The position numbers and the translations under genes are program-made. Positions 49,787-58,647 of a stretch of 64,000 nt of DNA are shown here, in pieces. The notes beneath the pieces are model-generated. The model was given only the letters and a program-made list of their open reading frames with translations. It searched no databases and was not told the DNA's origin. How positions within the stretch are numbered: position 1 is the stretch's first letter; each line of letters starts with the position of its first letter. The DNA is from Antarcticimicrobium sp. (GTDB lineage: Bacteria; Pseudomonadota; Alphaproteobacteria; Rhodobacterales; Rhodobacteraceae), in assembly GCF_029212575.1 (NCBI RefSeq), contig NZ_JARGPK010000014.1, positions 38,914-102,913 of the forward strand. The letters run 5' to 3'.

Positions 49787-50848
49787 CTACGCCCCTTTGA
49801 TCCGCCCCACATTGGCGAACCCGGCCAGGGTGCGGGCCGAGTTCAGCGAGATCGGCCGCGACGGGGGCGTCATCAGCAGCCGAGCAAACAGGGCGCGGTA
49901 GGGTTCCTGTTCCATCAGGGCCAGGAACCGCGCCTTGCGCCAGGCGACCGCCTCGGCGTGCAGCCGGCCAAGCTCGGCGTCGGCGAGCAGCTCTTCGCGC
50001 AGCGGCCTGCTGCGCGGCGCAACGTGCTGGATACTGGTGTCGCTGTCCGTGTTGAAGTTCCGCTCCACCCAGTAATCGACGTCGAGCATGTGGTCGGCAT
50101 GCACCGCGCGGCCCCGGTCGGCCTTGAGGATGAAGCTTTCCATTGACCCGAGCGCATAATGGTTGAGCTGCGCCAGCGCATAGTTCGACCGGCCGTAGGT
50201 GTTGAACACGCGGGTCTGCTTGAACTGGTCCTCCAGCTTGCGGCCCTCGCCATCGTACCACTGCGCCTGGCCAAGCTTTTCCTTGTCGGGCGCGCGCGGG
50301 CGATGCACGCCGAGCTTCCGGTAGGTGCCGTCGTTGCGATAAAGCGTCTTGAACATCGCCGCCCGCCAGGGCCAGTACATCACCACAGGCGCGCAGCGGG
50401 TGAAGCTTTCGGTCACCGGGCTGTCACGGTAACGCACGATCCCGGCATTTCCAAACAATCGCCAGGTCAGGGTGATCGCCGTGGCCTTCGGCAGCGCCTC
50501 GATCAGCGCGGAAAGCGTGCTGTCCCCGACATGGACATTGACGAACTCGTCGATGTCCAGAGTCATGATCCAGTCGGCCTTTTTCACCCGTTTGTGCTTG
50601 TCGGCCAGCTTCAGCCCGGTGAACTGGATGCCGCCTTTGTCATAGGGGCCATCATTACGCAGGTGCACCAGCCAGCCCATTTGCTCCAGCCGGTCGAGCA
50701 TTGTGTCGGTGCCGTCCTGGCAGTCGTTGGAGAGCACCAGAAAATCGGTGAAACCCGCGGCGCGGTGATGGGCCAGCCACTCCAGCAGAAAGGCCCCCTC
50801 GTTGCGCACCGTCAACACGGCCAGGATGCGTTGCGGGGGGCTGGGCAT
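49787..50848 (-). CDS. glycosyltransferase family 2 protein
   Basis: This encodes 353 residues of the Glyco_tranf_2_4 type. The opening ILAVLTVRNEGAFLLEWLAH and SNDCQDGTDTMLDRL form the nucleotide-sugar site, and MTLDIDEFVN gives DxD at 98-100. Conserved downstream segments QLNHYALGSMESF and DRGRAVHADHM recur in the next two genes, so the three are related. It starts 8 bases after the fusion gene and is probably cotranscribed with it. Confidence 0.85.
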   Translation of the reverse strand: MPSPPQRILAVLTVRNEGAFLLEWLAHHRAAGFTDFLVLSNDCQDGTDTMLDRLEQMGWLVHLRNDGPYDKGGIQFTGLKLADKHKRVKKADWIMTLDIDEFVNVHVGDSTLSALIEALPKATAITLTWRLFGNAGIVRYRDSPVTESFTRCAPVVMYWPWRAAMFKTLYRNDGTYRKLGVHRPRAPDKEKLGQAQWYDGEGRKLEDQFKQTRVFNTYGRSNYALAQLNHYALGSMESFILKADRGRAVHADHMLDVDYWVERNFNTDSDTSIQHVAPRSRPLREELLADAELGRLHAEAVAWRKARFLALMEQEPYRALFARLLMTPPSRPISLNSARTLAGFANVGRIKGA

Positions 50849-50856
50849 CGCGCCGC

Positions 50857-53226
50857 TCAGCTTTCCAGGTCGAGCGCCAGCGCATAGGCGGCGCGCTCGG
50901 TTCCGGTCAGGCGGATCTCCAGCGCCTGGCGATAGAGATCCTCGAATTCGGGCGTCGCGTGCAATTCGGCCGCCTTGGCGTGATGCCAGGCCAGCCCCTT
51001 TTCGTGCAGGGTGCGCAGCCGGTCGTCGGCCATCAGCCGATCATACTCCTGCCGCAGGCGCGGCAGGTTGCGCTGGATCGTAACGTCGCGGGCGTCGTCC
51101 CAGTCCATCCGGATCCAGTAGTTCAGCCCGATCGACCGGTCCACGTGCAGGGCGCGCCCGCGCTGGCGCTTGATCAGGAAACTGTCGGCCGAGCGCAGCG
51201 CGTAATGATTGAGTTGCAACAGGTCGTACCCGACCGAGCCTTTCGAACTGCGCCAGCCGTTGTCGATCGCCTCCTTGGTCATGTCCTGTCCCGATCCGTT
51301 GACCCAAAGCACCTTGTCGCGCTGGTCCTCCAAAAGCTTGTTGGGGCGGTGGCAGCTCATCTTCTGGTAGGCGCCGATGTTGCGGAACATCGTCTTGAAT
51401 CCCCAGACCGTGTGCGGCTTGGGGCAATATGCCGGCGCGCAGCGGTCGAACTGACCGATGACGAAATCATCCTCGATCCGGCGCACCCCGCTATGGCCGA
51501 ACAGCCGCCATGTCATCGCCACGTTGGTGGCCTGCGGCACCCGGTCGAAGAAATCCTGCAGGGTGCCGTTGCCGCAGCGCACGTTCACGAACTCGTCCAC
51601 GTCGATATGCAGCAACCACTCGGCGTTGCGCACCACCGGCTCCTTCAGCGACATGTTCAGCGCGTGCTGCTGGGGCGACTGGCCGCGCCAGTCGTTGTTG
51701 TTGCGGTGCTCGACCACGCCCATCTTCTGCAGCCGGCGCAGGATCTCGTCGGTGCCGTCGGTGCAATCGTTGGTGTAGATCAGGAAATTGTCGATGCCGA
51801 TGGCCCGGTGATAGGCCACCCATTCGACGATATAGGGCGCCTCGTTCTTCATGCAGCCGACGATGACATTGCCAGAGGACCCCTCGGCCAGGGTTCTTTT
51901 CCGAGCAGGGGCAAAGGCGGCGGCCAGGTCCTCCTCGTTGACCGCGCCCAGCCGGTTGTGCGGCGCATAGGCCGAGGTTTTCAGGTGATGGAACTTCTCG
52001 ACCGCTGCGGGGGGCAGAAGCCTGCGCGCGGTCTCGCTCATCCCGCCGCTGTCCATTTTTCCGCCCTGTCCCGGCGCATGCCCGTTCACCTGCGCCAGAT
52101 CCGCGTGTTTCCCCTCGCGCTCCTCCTTCGACAGCTTGTCGATCCGGGGCAGGAAGGCCAGCAAATAATGCGAGGCGCGATAGCCGCGTTCCGTGTCTGC
52201 CTCCTGCCAGTCGGGCAGGGCGGGATCGGGGCGTAAGGTGTCCGGGCTCAGCGCTGGATGTGCCTTGATTAGGACGGCACCATCCTCGGCGAAGCGGGCC
52301 GAAACCGGTGCCAGCGCACCGGGGGCGAGCGGCGCGCCGACGATGGCGATCTCGTCGAGGAAGCCGCGCCAGACCGGGCGCGGCAGGATGCGTTTGCGAT
52401 CCTCCAGAAGTTTGAGCAGCAAGGTATTGAGCTGCCGGGCGCGGGCCAGCGCCGCCGCAGAGGGCCCGGCGGGAACATCGACCGGCTCGACCTTGCCCAG
52501 GGCAGGCGCGATATCGAAGGCGGCGCGCACTTCGTCGACCGCGTCCGCCCCGTGCAACCGCGCCGGATCGTAGGGGCGCAGCGTGACCGATCCGGGCCCG
52601 AACACGTCCTCCCAGAACCGCACAAGGGCGGCATAATCCAGCCAGAAGGGCGGCGCCTGGGTTTCCAGGAACTGCCCGCCGGCGGGATCGACCCTTGGCG
52701 CGGCGGCAAGGCTGTCCTCCCACCAACTGCCGCCCGCACGGGCCTGCTCCAACTCACGGCTCAAGGGGGCCGCGCGCCCCTCCATCACCTGCCCGGCATA
52801 GGCACGGGTCAGCGCGCGACCCGGCTCGTCGACATGGGCGACGATGCGGATATCTTCCGACAACGGGGTCAGCAGCGCCTTGAGCCGCTCCAGTTCCGAC
52901 TGGCGGTGCAGCGCGCTGCCCAGTTGCTCGGCGGCAAGGATCAGCGTCTGGGGCCGTGTCTTCTCGATATCCTCGGCCAGGGTCCGGCCCAGCATCGCGC
53001 GCAGCTTCTCCTGCTTGTCCGGCGCGATGAAACCGCGATTGAACCGCAGCGGGTCGATATGATCGGGATCGCTCACCGCCATGAACAGCCGGGTGTGGTT
53101 CCGGGAACCCGGGGAGCGAGGGAACAGGATGCCCTTGCCCCTGAGCTGCGCGCGCCTGGCGTCCAGAATCTGGTGCAGCCGGTGGGCGCCCATGTATTGC
53201 GGGCCGATATGCAGGTATATCCGCAT
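50857..53226 (-). CDS. sulfotransferase-like/glycosyltransferase family 2 fusion protein
   Basis: This encodes 789 residues in two parts. Residues 1 to about 350 have the layout of a sulfotransferase (LHIGPQYMGAHRLHQIL at the N-terminus), but the P-loop Lys and Thr are replaced, so PAPS binding is doubtful. A linker of about 100 residues follows. Residues 452-789 are a full family 2 glycosyltransferase (VGCMKNEAPYIVEWVAYHR, HIDVDEFVN with DxD at 542-544, QLNHYALRSADSF). It shares a single base with the upstream glycosyltransferase gene (stop/start overlap at 53226). The acceptor is unknown. Confidence 0.8.
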   Translation of the reverse strand: MRIYLHIGPQYMGAHRLHQILDARRAQLRGKGILFPRSPGSRNHTRLFMAVSDPDHIDPLRFNRGFIAPDKQEKLRAMLGRTLAEDIEKTRPQTLILAAEQLGSALHRQSELERLKALLTPLSEDIRIVAHVDEPGRALTRAYAGQVMEGRAAPLSRELEQARAGGSWWEDSLAAAPRVDPAGGQFLETQAPPFWLDYAALVRFWEDVFGPGSVTLRPYDPARLHGADAVDEVRAAFDIAPALGKVEPVDVPAGPSAAALARARQLNTLLLKLLEDRKRILPRPVWRGFLDEIAIVGAPLAPGALAPVSARFAEDGAVLIKAHPALSPDTLRPDPALPDWQEADTERGYRASHYLLAFLPRIDKLSKEEREGKHADLAQVNGHAPGQGGKMDSGGMSETARRLLPPAAVEKFHHLKTSAYAPHNRLGAVNEEDLAAAFAPARKRTLAEGSSGNVIVGCMKNEAPYIVEWVAYHRAIGIDNFLIYTNDCTDGTDEILRRLQKMGVVEHRNNNDWRGQSPQQHALNMSLKEPVVRNAEWLLHIDVDEFVNVRCGNGTLQDFFDRVPQATNVAMTWRLFGHSGVRRIEDDFVIGQFDRCAPAYCPKPHTVWGFKTMFRNIGAYQKMSCHRPNKLLEDQRDKVLWVNGSGQDMTKEAIDNGWRSSKGSVGYDLLQLNHYALRSADSFLIKRQRGRALHVDRSIGLNYWIRMDWDDARDVTIQRNLPRLRQEYDRLMADDRLRTLHEKGLAWHHAKAAELHATPEFEDLYRQALEIRLTGTERAAYALALDLES

Positions 53227-54254
53227 CAGCCGATCCCCAGCCGGTCCAGCATCGCGGCCTCCTGCGGCGGCAGCACCGGGGCCGCGCGCAACTGGTCGCG
53301 CATCTGGCGATAGGTGGGCTGTTGCAGCAGGACATCGCGTTTGGCCCGGTGAAGCTGAACCGCCTCGGCGTGCAGCGCGCCGATCCCGGGGTCGGATTTC
53401 AGCTCCGCCAGCGCCGCGTTCAGCGCCGGGAGATAGCGGTGGATGCTCTCGTCCCGCCAGGCCGGGTCGTTGCGCTCGCGCCAGTAGGTATCGTCAAAGG
53501 CGCGATGCTCGCGGTTGACGTCGCCGCGATCGTTCTTGACCAGATAGCTGTCGAGCGAGCGCAGCGCGTAGTGGTTCAGGGTGGCGAAATCGCGTGCACC
53601 CCTGGCGGGAAACTTGCGGAGGCGGTCAGGATTGGCCGCAACCAGGAACCTGTAGGGCACCGGGCGCCCCGATCCGTCGGTCCATTGCGGGCGCCGGTCG
53701 CGCGCCAGACCGCGTTTGAAAAAGGGGCGATGCGCGCCAAAGTATTGCAAGGGAAAATCCTTGCGCACCAGCGACTTGACTTCACATGCCAAGTCGCCGC
53801 ACCAGATGTCCGGATCGTGACTGCGGGTGAACTGGGCGATCACCGGCACATCCTCAAAGGTCTCGATCCCACCGTTGGCGAAGAACTGGAAACTGACCGA
53901 GATCGCCTGCGGATCATGGCAGGCCGCGATCAGCGCGGGAATGCTGTGATCCCCGACATGGATGTTCAGGAACTCGTCCACGTCGGCGATCCAGACCCAG
54001 TCGGCCTGTTTCACCACCTGCTGGTGGGCGGCGTGCTTCAGCGCCTCCATCTGGTAGTTGCGCCCCTTGGCCGGGTTCGGCAGGTGCCGCACGACACCGC
54101 GCGCGGCCAGCGCATCCAGCAGCCGGTCGGTGCCGTCGTCGCAATCGTTGGAATAGAACAGGTGGTCGGTGACCCCGATCAGCCGGTTGAAGGCGATCCA
54201 TTCCAGCAGGAAGGGCCCCTCGTTCTTCACGCAGGTCACCGCGGTGATCCGCAT
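53226..54254 (-). CDS. glycosyltransferase family 2 protein
   Basis: This encodes 342 residues of the same group as the next two genes: VTCVKNEGPFLLEWIAFNR, SNDCDDGTDRLLDAL, then WIADVDEFLNIHVGDHS with DxD at 91-93, and TLNHYALRSLDSY. It is the first gene of the three-gene set and shares a base with the fusion gene. It is divergent from the MoxR gene across a 204-base gap that must hold promoters for both. Confidence 0.85.
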   Translation of the reverse strand: MRITAVTCVKNEGPFLLEWIAFNRLIGVTDHLFYSNDCDDGTDRLLDALAARGVVRHLPNPAKGRNYQMEALKHAAHQQVVKQADWVWIADVDEFLNIHVGDHSIPALIAACHDPQAISVSFQFFANGGIETFEDVPVIAQFTRSHDPDIWCGDLACEVKSLVRKDFPLQYFGAHRPFFKRGLARDRRPQWTDGSGRPVPYRFLVAANPDRLRKFPARGARDFATLNHYALRSLDSYLVKNDRGDVNREHRAFDDTYWRERNDPAWRDESIHRYLPALNAALAELKSDPGIGALHAEAVQLHRAKRDVLLQQPTYRQMRDQLRAAPVLPPQEAAMLDRLGIG

Positions 54255-54458
54255 GTTGCCTCCTCAGCCCGGCGGGTGATCGTGCCGCCGATGGTTTCCG
54301 TCTGCCCCGGCAGGCGCCTGTGCTGCGCCCGCATCTTGTTGCGCGAATCATCGCAGCTTGCGCGTGGCCCGTCAACATCGCGCGGAGGGTCTCGCTTGCG
54401 GTCAACGGCTTGACGCTGGCGCCGTCTCATGCCCTCCTCGGCATGAGGGAGGACCCGC

Positions 54459-55367
54459 ATGCAGAAACCGCAATCCATCGACGAGGTGCAGGCGCAACTG
54501 GCCGGGCAGGACTATGTCTGTGGCCGGGCGCTGGGCACCGTCGCCTTTCTGGCGCTGAAACTGGGCCGGCCGCTGTTTCTCGAGGGAGAGGCCGGCACCG
54601 GCAAGACCGAGATCGCCAAGGCGCTGGCCGCCGCGCTGAACCGCCGGCTGATCCGGCTGCAATGCTACGAGGGGCTGGACGCCGCCAGCGCCGTCTACGA
54701 ATGGAACTTTCCCGCCCAGATGATCGCGATCCGCACCGCCGAGGCCGAGGGCAACGCCGACCGCGACCTGTTGCGGCGCGAGCTGTTCGGCCCCGATTAC
54801 CTTGTCGAACGCCCCTTGCTGCAGGCGATGCGCCCCGACGAGCATGGCGCGCCGGTGCTGCTGATCGACGAGATCGACCGTACCGACGAACCCTTCGAGG
54901 CCTTCCTGCTCGAGGCGCTCAGCGACTACCAGGTGACCATCCCCGAGCTTGGCACCATCGCCGCCCCCGAGGCCCCGATCGTCATCCTCACCTCCAACCG
55001 CACGCGCGAGGTGCACGACGCGCTCAAGCGCCGCTGCCTCTATCACTGGGTCGATTACCCGGATTTCACCCGCGAGATCGAGATCCTGCACGCCCGTGCC
55101 CCCGAGGCCACCGAAACCCTCAGCCGCGAGGTGGTGGCCTTCGTTCAGAAACTCAGGACCGAGGACCTGTTCAAGAAACCGGGCGTGGCCGAGACCATCG
55201 ATTGGGCCAAGTGCCTGCTGGCGCTCGACGTGATCACGCTCAGCCCGCAGGTGATCGCCGATACCCTGGGCGCGATCCTGAAATACCAGGACGACATCCA
55301 GCGCATCCAGGGCGGCGAGGCCAAACGCCTCCTCGACGAGGTGCGCGCCGAACTGGCGCCGGCGTGA
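54459..55367 (+). CDS. MoxR-family AAA ATPase (CoxD-like)
   Basis: This encodes 302 residues. MoxR ATPases work with VWA proteins to mature metalloenzymes; CoxD helps insert sulfur and copper into CO dehydrogenase. Walker A is GEAGTGKT at 43-50; the Walker B segment LLIDEIDRTDEPFEAFLLE is near residue 134, and sensor 1 is ILTSNRTREV. A CoxE-type VWA gene follows after 87 bases, then the molybdenum hydroxylase genes, which supports a CoxD-like role. Confidence 0.88.
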   Translation: MQKPQSIDEVQAQLAGQDYVCGRALGTVAFLALKLGRPLFLEGEAGTGKTEIAKALAAALNRRLIRLQCYEGLDAASAVYEWNFPAQMIAIRTAEAEGNADRDLLRRELFGPDYLVERPLLQAMRPDEHGAPVLLIDEIDRTDEPFEAFLLEALSDYQVTIPELGTIAAPEAPIVILTSNRTREVHDALKRRCLYHWVDYPDFTREIEILHARAPEATETLSREVVAFVQKLRTEDLFKKPGVAETIDWAKCLLALDVITLSPQVIADTLGAILKYQDDIQRIQGGEAKRLLDEVRAELAPA

Positions 55368-55377
55368 CGCCGATGGC

Positions 55378-55430
55378 GCTTTTTCTGGCTCGAAATACTC
55401 TGCGGGGGTGCGGGGGTGCAAAACCCCCGC
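55378..55430. repeat. possible dispersed intergenic repeat with hairpin
   Basis: In the gap between the MoxR and CoxE genes a T-rich start (TTTTTCTGGCTCGAAATACT) leads into GCGGGGGT / ACCCCCGC, an 8-base hairpin with loop GCAAA (55410-55430). From memory, similar segments recur between genes in Rhodobacterales genomes. Only one copy was noticed in this window. Confidence 0.4.
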
Positions 55431-55454
55431 TGCTGCGATCAGCGCGGGGGCACC

Positions 55455-56711
55455 ATGCCTGAATATGCCCCCCTCGACATCCCCGAGGACGGCAAGCTCA
55501 GCGACAACATCCTGTGGTTCGCCCGCGCCCTGCGCAAGGCCGGGTTGCCGATCGGGACGGGGCGGGTGATCGACGCGGTCCGCGCGGTCGAGGCGGCAGG
55601 GTTCACCTCGAAATCCGATTTCTTCTATACCCTGCGCGCCTGTTTCGTCTCGCGCCCGGAACAGGCCACGGTGTTTGCCCAGGTGTTCCGCCTCTACTGG
55701 CGCGATCCGCGCTTCATGGAGCACATGATGGCGATGATGCTGCCCGCCGTGCGCGGCGTGCAGGAAGAGCGTGCGGCCCAGGCGGCTGAAAAACGTGCCG
55801 CCGAGGCGCTGCTGGATGGCGCACAGGGCGATCTGCCTGAGATGGAAAACCCGCGGGGCGAGGATGAGGTCCAAATCGAGATCGACGCCTCGCGCACCAT
55901 GTCGGGCGAGGAGCGGCTGCGCAGCCTCGATTTCGAACAGATGAGCACCGATGAGATCGCCCGCGCCCGGCGCATGCTGGCCCGCCTGACCCTGCCGGTG
56001 AAACCGATCGCCTCGCGCCGGGCGCAGGCCAGCCACAGCGGCCATCGCTATGACCTGCGCCGCAGCTTGCGCGAGGCGATGCGCCGCGGCGGCGAGATGG
56101 GCCGCCTGTACCGGGTCGAACCGCGCCCGCGCTGGCCCAATCTGGTGGTGCTTTGCGACATTTCCGGCTCGATGAGCCAGTACAGCCGCATGGTGCTGCA
56201 TTTCCTGCACGCGGTGGCGAATGCGAAGGGACAGGGCTGGGCAAAGGTCCATGCCTTCACCTTCGGCACCCGGCTGACCAATATCACCCGCCATCTGCGC
56301 CAGCGCGATGTCGATGCCGCCCTCGCCGCCGCCGGGGCCGAGGCGCAGGACTGGGAGGGCGGCACGCGCATCGGCGACTGCCTGCATGCCTTCAACCGCG
56401 ACTGGTCGCGCCGGGTGATGGGGCAGGGGGCCGTTGTGCTGCTGATCACCGACGGGCTCGACCGCGACGACCCCGAGCAACTGGCGCGCGAGATGGAGCG
56501 GCTGCACCTTTCCGCGCGGCAGCTGATCTGGCTCAACCCGCTGTTGCGCTGGGACGGCTTCGCGCCCAAGGCGCAGGGGATCGCCGCCATGCTGCCCCAT
56601 GTGGACAGCTTTCGCGCCGGCCATAACATCGCCGCGCTGGAGGACCTGGCCGAGGCGCTGTCGCGCCGCGACGACCCGGGCGACAAGGCCCGGCTGATGG
56701 CGCTGCTTTAG
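55455..56711 (+). CDS. CoxE-type VWA domain protein
   Basis: This encodes 418 residues from ATG at 55455. The C-terminal half is a von Willebrand A domain with the metal-ion site DISGSMS (D235, S237, S239), then GGTRIGDCLHAF and VVLLITDGLDRDD. The N-terminal half is helical (DNILWFARALRKAGLPIGTGR), as in the CoxE family. Such proteins pair with the MoxR ATPase encoded just upstream in maturing molybdenum enzymes. Confidence 0.88.
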   Translation: MPEYAPLDIPEDGKLSDNILWFARALRKAGLPIGTGRVIDAVRAVEAAGFTSKSDFFYTLRACFVSRPEQATVFAQVFRLYWRDPRFMEHMMAMMLPAVRGVQEERAAQAAEKRAAEALLDGAQGDLPEMENPRGEDEVQIEIDASRTMSGEERLRSLDFEQMSTDEIARARRMLARLTLPVKPIASRRAQASHSGHRYDLRRSLREAMRRGGEMGRLYRVEPRPRWPNLVVLCDISGSMSQYSRMVLHFLHAVANAKGQGWAKVHAFTFGTRLTNITRHLRQRDVDAALAAAGAEAQDWEGGTRIGDCLHAFNRDWSRRVMGQGAVVLLITDGLDRDDPEQLAREMERLHLSARQLIWLNPLLRWDGFAPKAQGIAAMLPHVDSFRAGHNIAALEDLAEALSRRDDPGDKARLMALL

Positions 56712-56747
56712 CTTTCCTCTCCCGTCTCGTTCACCTTGATCTGAATC

Positions 56748-56763
56748 ATTCCGAAAACGGAAT
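56748..56763. promoter_or_regulatory. SqrR/BigR-like operator upstream of the YeeE/YedE pair
   Basis: ATTCCG-AAAA-CGGAAT is a perfect inverted repeat 48 bases before the first YeeE/YedE start. It fits the pattern ATTC-N8-GAAT that I recall for the sulfide-responsive repressor SqrR. No arsR-type regulator gene is in the window. Confidence 0.5.
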
Positions 56764-56810
56764 ATGAAACCTATTCTGGCCGCAGAAAGCATTTTGCGAA
56801 AGGAATCAAC

Positions 56811-57362
56811 ATGACGCTGAACTGGAAAATCGGCGGCTTGCTGCTGGGACTGGTGTTCTTCGCCGCAGTCCTGCTGGTCAAGCCGATCGGTGTCTCGACC
56901 CAGTTCGTCATCCTCGACGGGATCGTCGCGGATCTGGCGAACCCCGATCTGGTGACGCAGACCGATGACGGCTACACCTCGACCAACGCCTACCTGGCCA
57001 AGTCGGGCGGCAAATATGCCAAGTCGGTCGCCAACCCCCTGAACTACAGCTTCATCTTCGTCCTCGCGATGGTGGTCGGCGGCTTCGTCTCGGTAAAGAT
57101 GCGCGGCGGGCTGGATCAGGCCGAAAAGACCATGCCGGCGCTCTGGCGGGCGAATTTCGGCGATAGCGCGGCCAAGCGCAACATCGCGGTCTTCATCGGC
57201 GGGTTCATCGTGCTCTACGGCGCGCGGCTGGCCGGCGGCTGTACCTCCGGGCACATGATGTCGGGGATGATGCAGACCTCGCTCTCGGGCTACATCTTTG
57301 CTCTGGGCGCCTTCGCGGCGGCGGTGCCGGTGGCCATGATGCTTTATCGGAAGGAGGCCTGA
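56811..57362 (+). CDS. YeeE/YedE family sulfur transporter, first half
   Basis: This encodes 183 residues with four or more membrane helices. The motif GGCTSGHMMSGMMQTSLSGY is typical of YeeE/YedE transporters such as the thiosulfate carrier TsuA; Cys in GGCTSGH is likely functional. A long periplasmic or cytoplasmic segment occurs at residues 37-70. It forms a pair with the next gene, as PmpA/PmpB do in other bacteria, and has a SqrR-like operator upstream. Confidence 0.85.
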   Translation: MTLNWKIGGLLLGLVFFAAVLLVKPIGVSTQFVILDGIVADLANPDLVTQTDDGYTSTNAYLAKSGGKYAKSVANPLNYSFIFVLAMVVGGFVSVKMRGGLDQAEKTMPALWRANFGDSAAKRNIAVFIGGFIVLYGARLAGGCTSGHMMSGMMQTSLSGYIFALGAFAAAVPVAMMLYRKEA

Positions 57363-57365
57363 TCC

Positions 57366-57962
57366 ATGACCTCGATCATTCTCGCAATCGTCATCGGTCT
57401 TGCCTTCGGCTTCGTGCTCGACCGGGTTGGCGCCACCAACCCGACGATCATCGGGCGGATGCTGAACCTGACCAACCTTGCCCTGGCCAAGACCATCCTG
57501 CTGGCCATTGGTGTCGGCTCGGTGCTGATGTTCGGCGGCCAGATTCTGGGCCTTGTCGATGTCGGCCACATGTCGGTCAAGGCGGCCTATATAGGCGTCT
57601 TCCTCGGCGGGTTGATGCTGGGCGCGGGCTGGGCGCTGGCGGGCTTCTGCCCCGGCACCGGCGTCGTCGCGGCCGGGTCGGGCCGCAAGGACGCGCTGTT
57701 CTTCATCGCCGGCGGGTTGCTGGGGGCGGCGGCCTACATGGTGACCTACCCGTCGTGGAAGGCGTCGGGGCTGCTCGACAGCTTTGCAGGGGGCAAGGTG
57801 ACCCTGGGCACCGTGCCGGGGTCGAAGTTCGACGGCCTCACCGCCCTGCCGGGGGATATCTTGGGCCTCGTGCTGGGGCTGGGCTTCGTCGTGCTCGCCT
57901 TTGCCCTGCCGGATCGCCTGGCGGGTCAACCCGGCGGCGCGGCACAGCAGCCCGCCGAGTAA
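57366..57962 (+). CDS. YeeE/YedE family sulfur transporter, second half
   Basis: This encodes 198 residues, four to five membrane helices. The motif GFCPGTGVVAAGSGRKDALFF carries the second conserved Cys region of the YeeE/YedE fold. The gene starts 3 bases after its partner. Together they should form one transporter for thiosulfate or another sulfur compound; the exact substrate is not readable. Tandem hairpins downstream end this transcript. Confidence 0.85.
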   Translation: MTSIILAIVIGLAFGFVLDRVGATNPTIIGRMLNLTNLALAKTILLAIGVGSVLMFGGQILGLVDVGHMSVKAAYIGVFLGGLMLGAGWALAGFCPGTGVVAAGSGRKDALFFIAGGLLGAAAYMVTYPSWKASGLLDSFAGGKVTLGTVPGSKFDGLTALPGDILGLVLGLGFVVLAFALPDRLAGQPGGAAQQPAE

Positions 57963-58022
57963 AGTCAGAGTTCCGGGGCCTTCGCGGGCCCCGGGTCGTG
58001 GTCGCCGCTTGCGGCCACGCGC

Positions 58023-58060
58023 AAGCGGCCCGGTTCCCGTGTTCCTGCCGGGCCGCTTTT
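58023..58060 (+). terminator. terminator after the YeeE/YedE pair
   Basis: AAGCGGCCCGG and CCGGGCCGCTT (58023-58033 and 58048-58058) form an 11-base stem with a 14-base loop, followed by TT. A GC-only hairpin lies just before it (CCGGGGCC / GGCCCCGG) and another just after (CCCCCG / CGGGGG). Confidence 0.7.
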
Positions 58061-58176
58061 GCCCCCGTTTCGGGGGGGCTAGTTCTTCGAAAGGATGATA
58101 TCGCAGGAACCGGGTCGCCCCGACCCCGGTGCGCGGCCTATCCCTCTGGCATTCGACCCCCAGAGGAGACCCGGCG

Positions 58177-58647
58177 ATGACCCTTCACTTTCACCCCTAT
58201 GACAGCGATTTCGTTGCCCGCGTGCGCGCCGGTGGCCCCGACGTCTATGGTGCTCCGGCCGAACCTTCGGTGGCCGAGGGAACCGCCAATCCCTGCCGCC
58301 ATTGCCTGCGCCATATCCCCGAGGGCGCGCCGATGCTGATCCTTGCCGCGCGCCCCTTTCCGGCGCCGCAGCCCTATGCCGAGACCGGGCCGATCTTTCT
58401 GTGCGGCGAGGATTGCGGCCCCTGGCACGGCGAGGGCGTGCCGGAGATCCTGACCACCGCGCCCGATTATCTGCTCAAGGGCTACGGCGCCGATGATCGC
58501 ATCGTCTATGGCTCCGGCAAGGTGGTGCCCGTCGATCAACTGTCCGCCTATGCGGCAAGCTTGCTGGAAGACCGGCGCATCGCCTATGTTGACGTGCGCT
58601 CGTCGCGCAACAATTGTTTCCAGGTCCGCATAACGGAGCGATCATGA
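58177..58647 (+). CDS. DUF1203 domain-containing protein
   Basis: This encodes 156 residues from ATG at 58177 with AGAGGAG just upstream. NPCRHCLRHIPEGAPMLILAARPF and IFLCGEDCGPW are typical of the DUF1203 family; the Cys pairs could bind metal, but that is not known. No signal or membrane segment. The stop overlaps the xdhC-type start by 4 bases, which ties it to the molybdenum hydroxylase locus. Function unknown. Confidence 0.85.
   Translation: MTLHFHPYDSDFVARVRAGGPDVYGAPAEPSVAEGTANPCRHCLRHIPEGAPMLILAARPFPAPQPYAETGPIFLCGEDCGPWHGEGVPEILTTAPDYLLKGYGADDRIVYGSGKVVPVDQLSAYAASLLEDRRIAYVDVRSSRNNCFQVRITERS

Noticed and set aside
54402..57929. 1175-codon open frame on the minus strand
   Set aside because: It lies antisense to the MoxR, CoxE and YeeE/YedE genes, has low-complexity His/Gln/Arg-rich composition and no domain. 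It is a product of high GC content.
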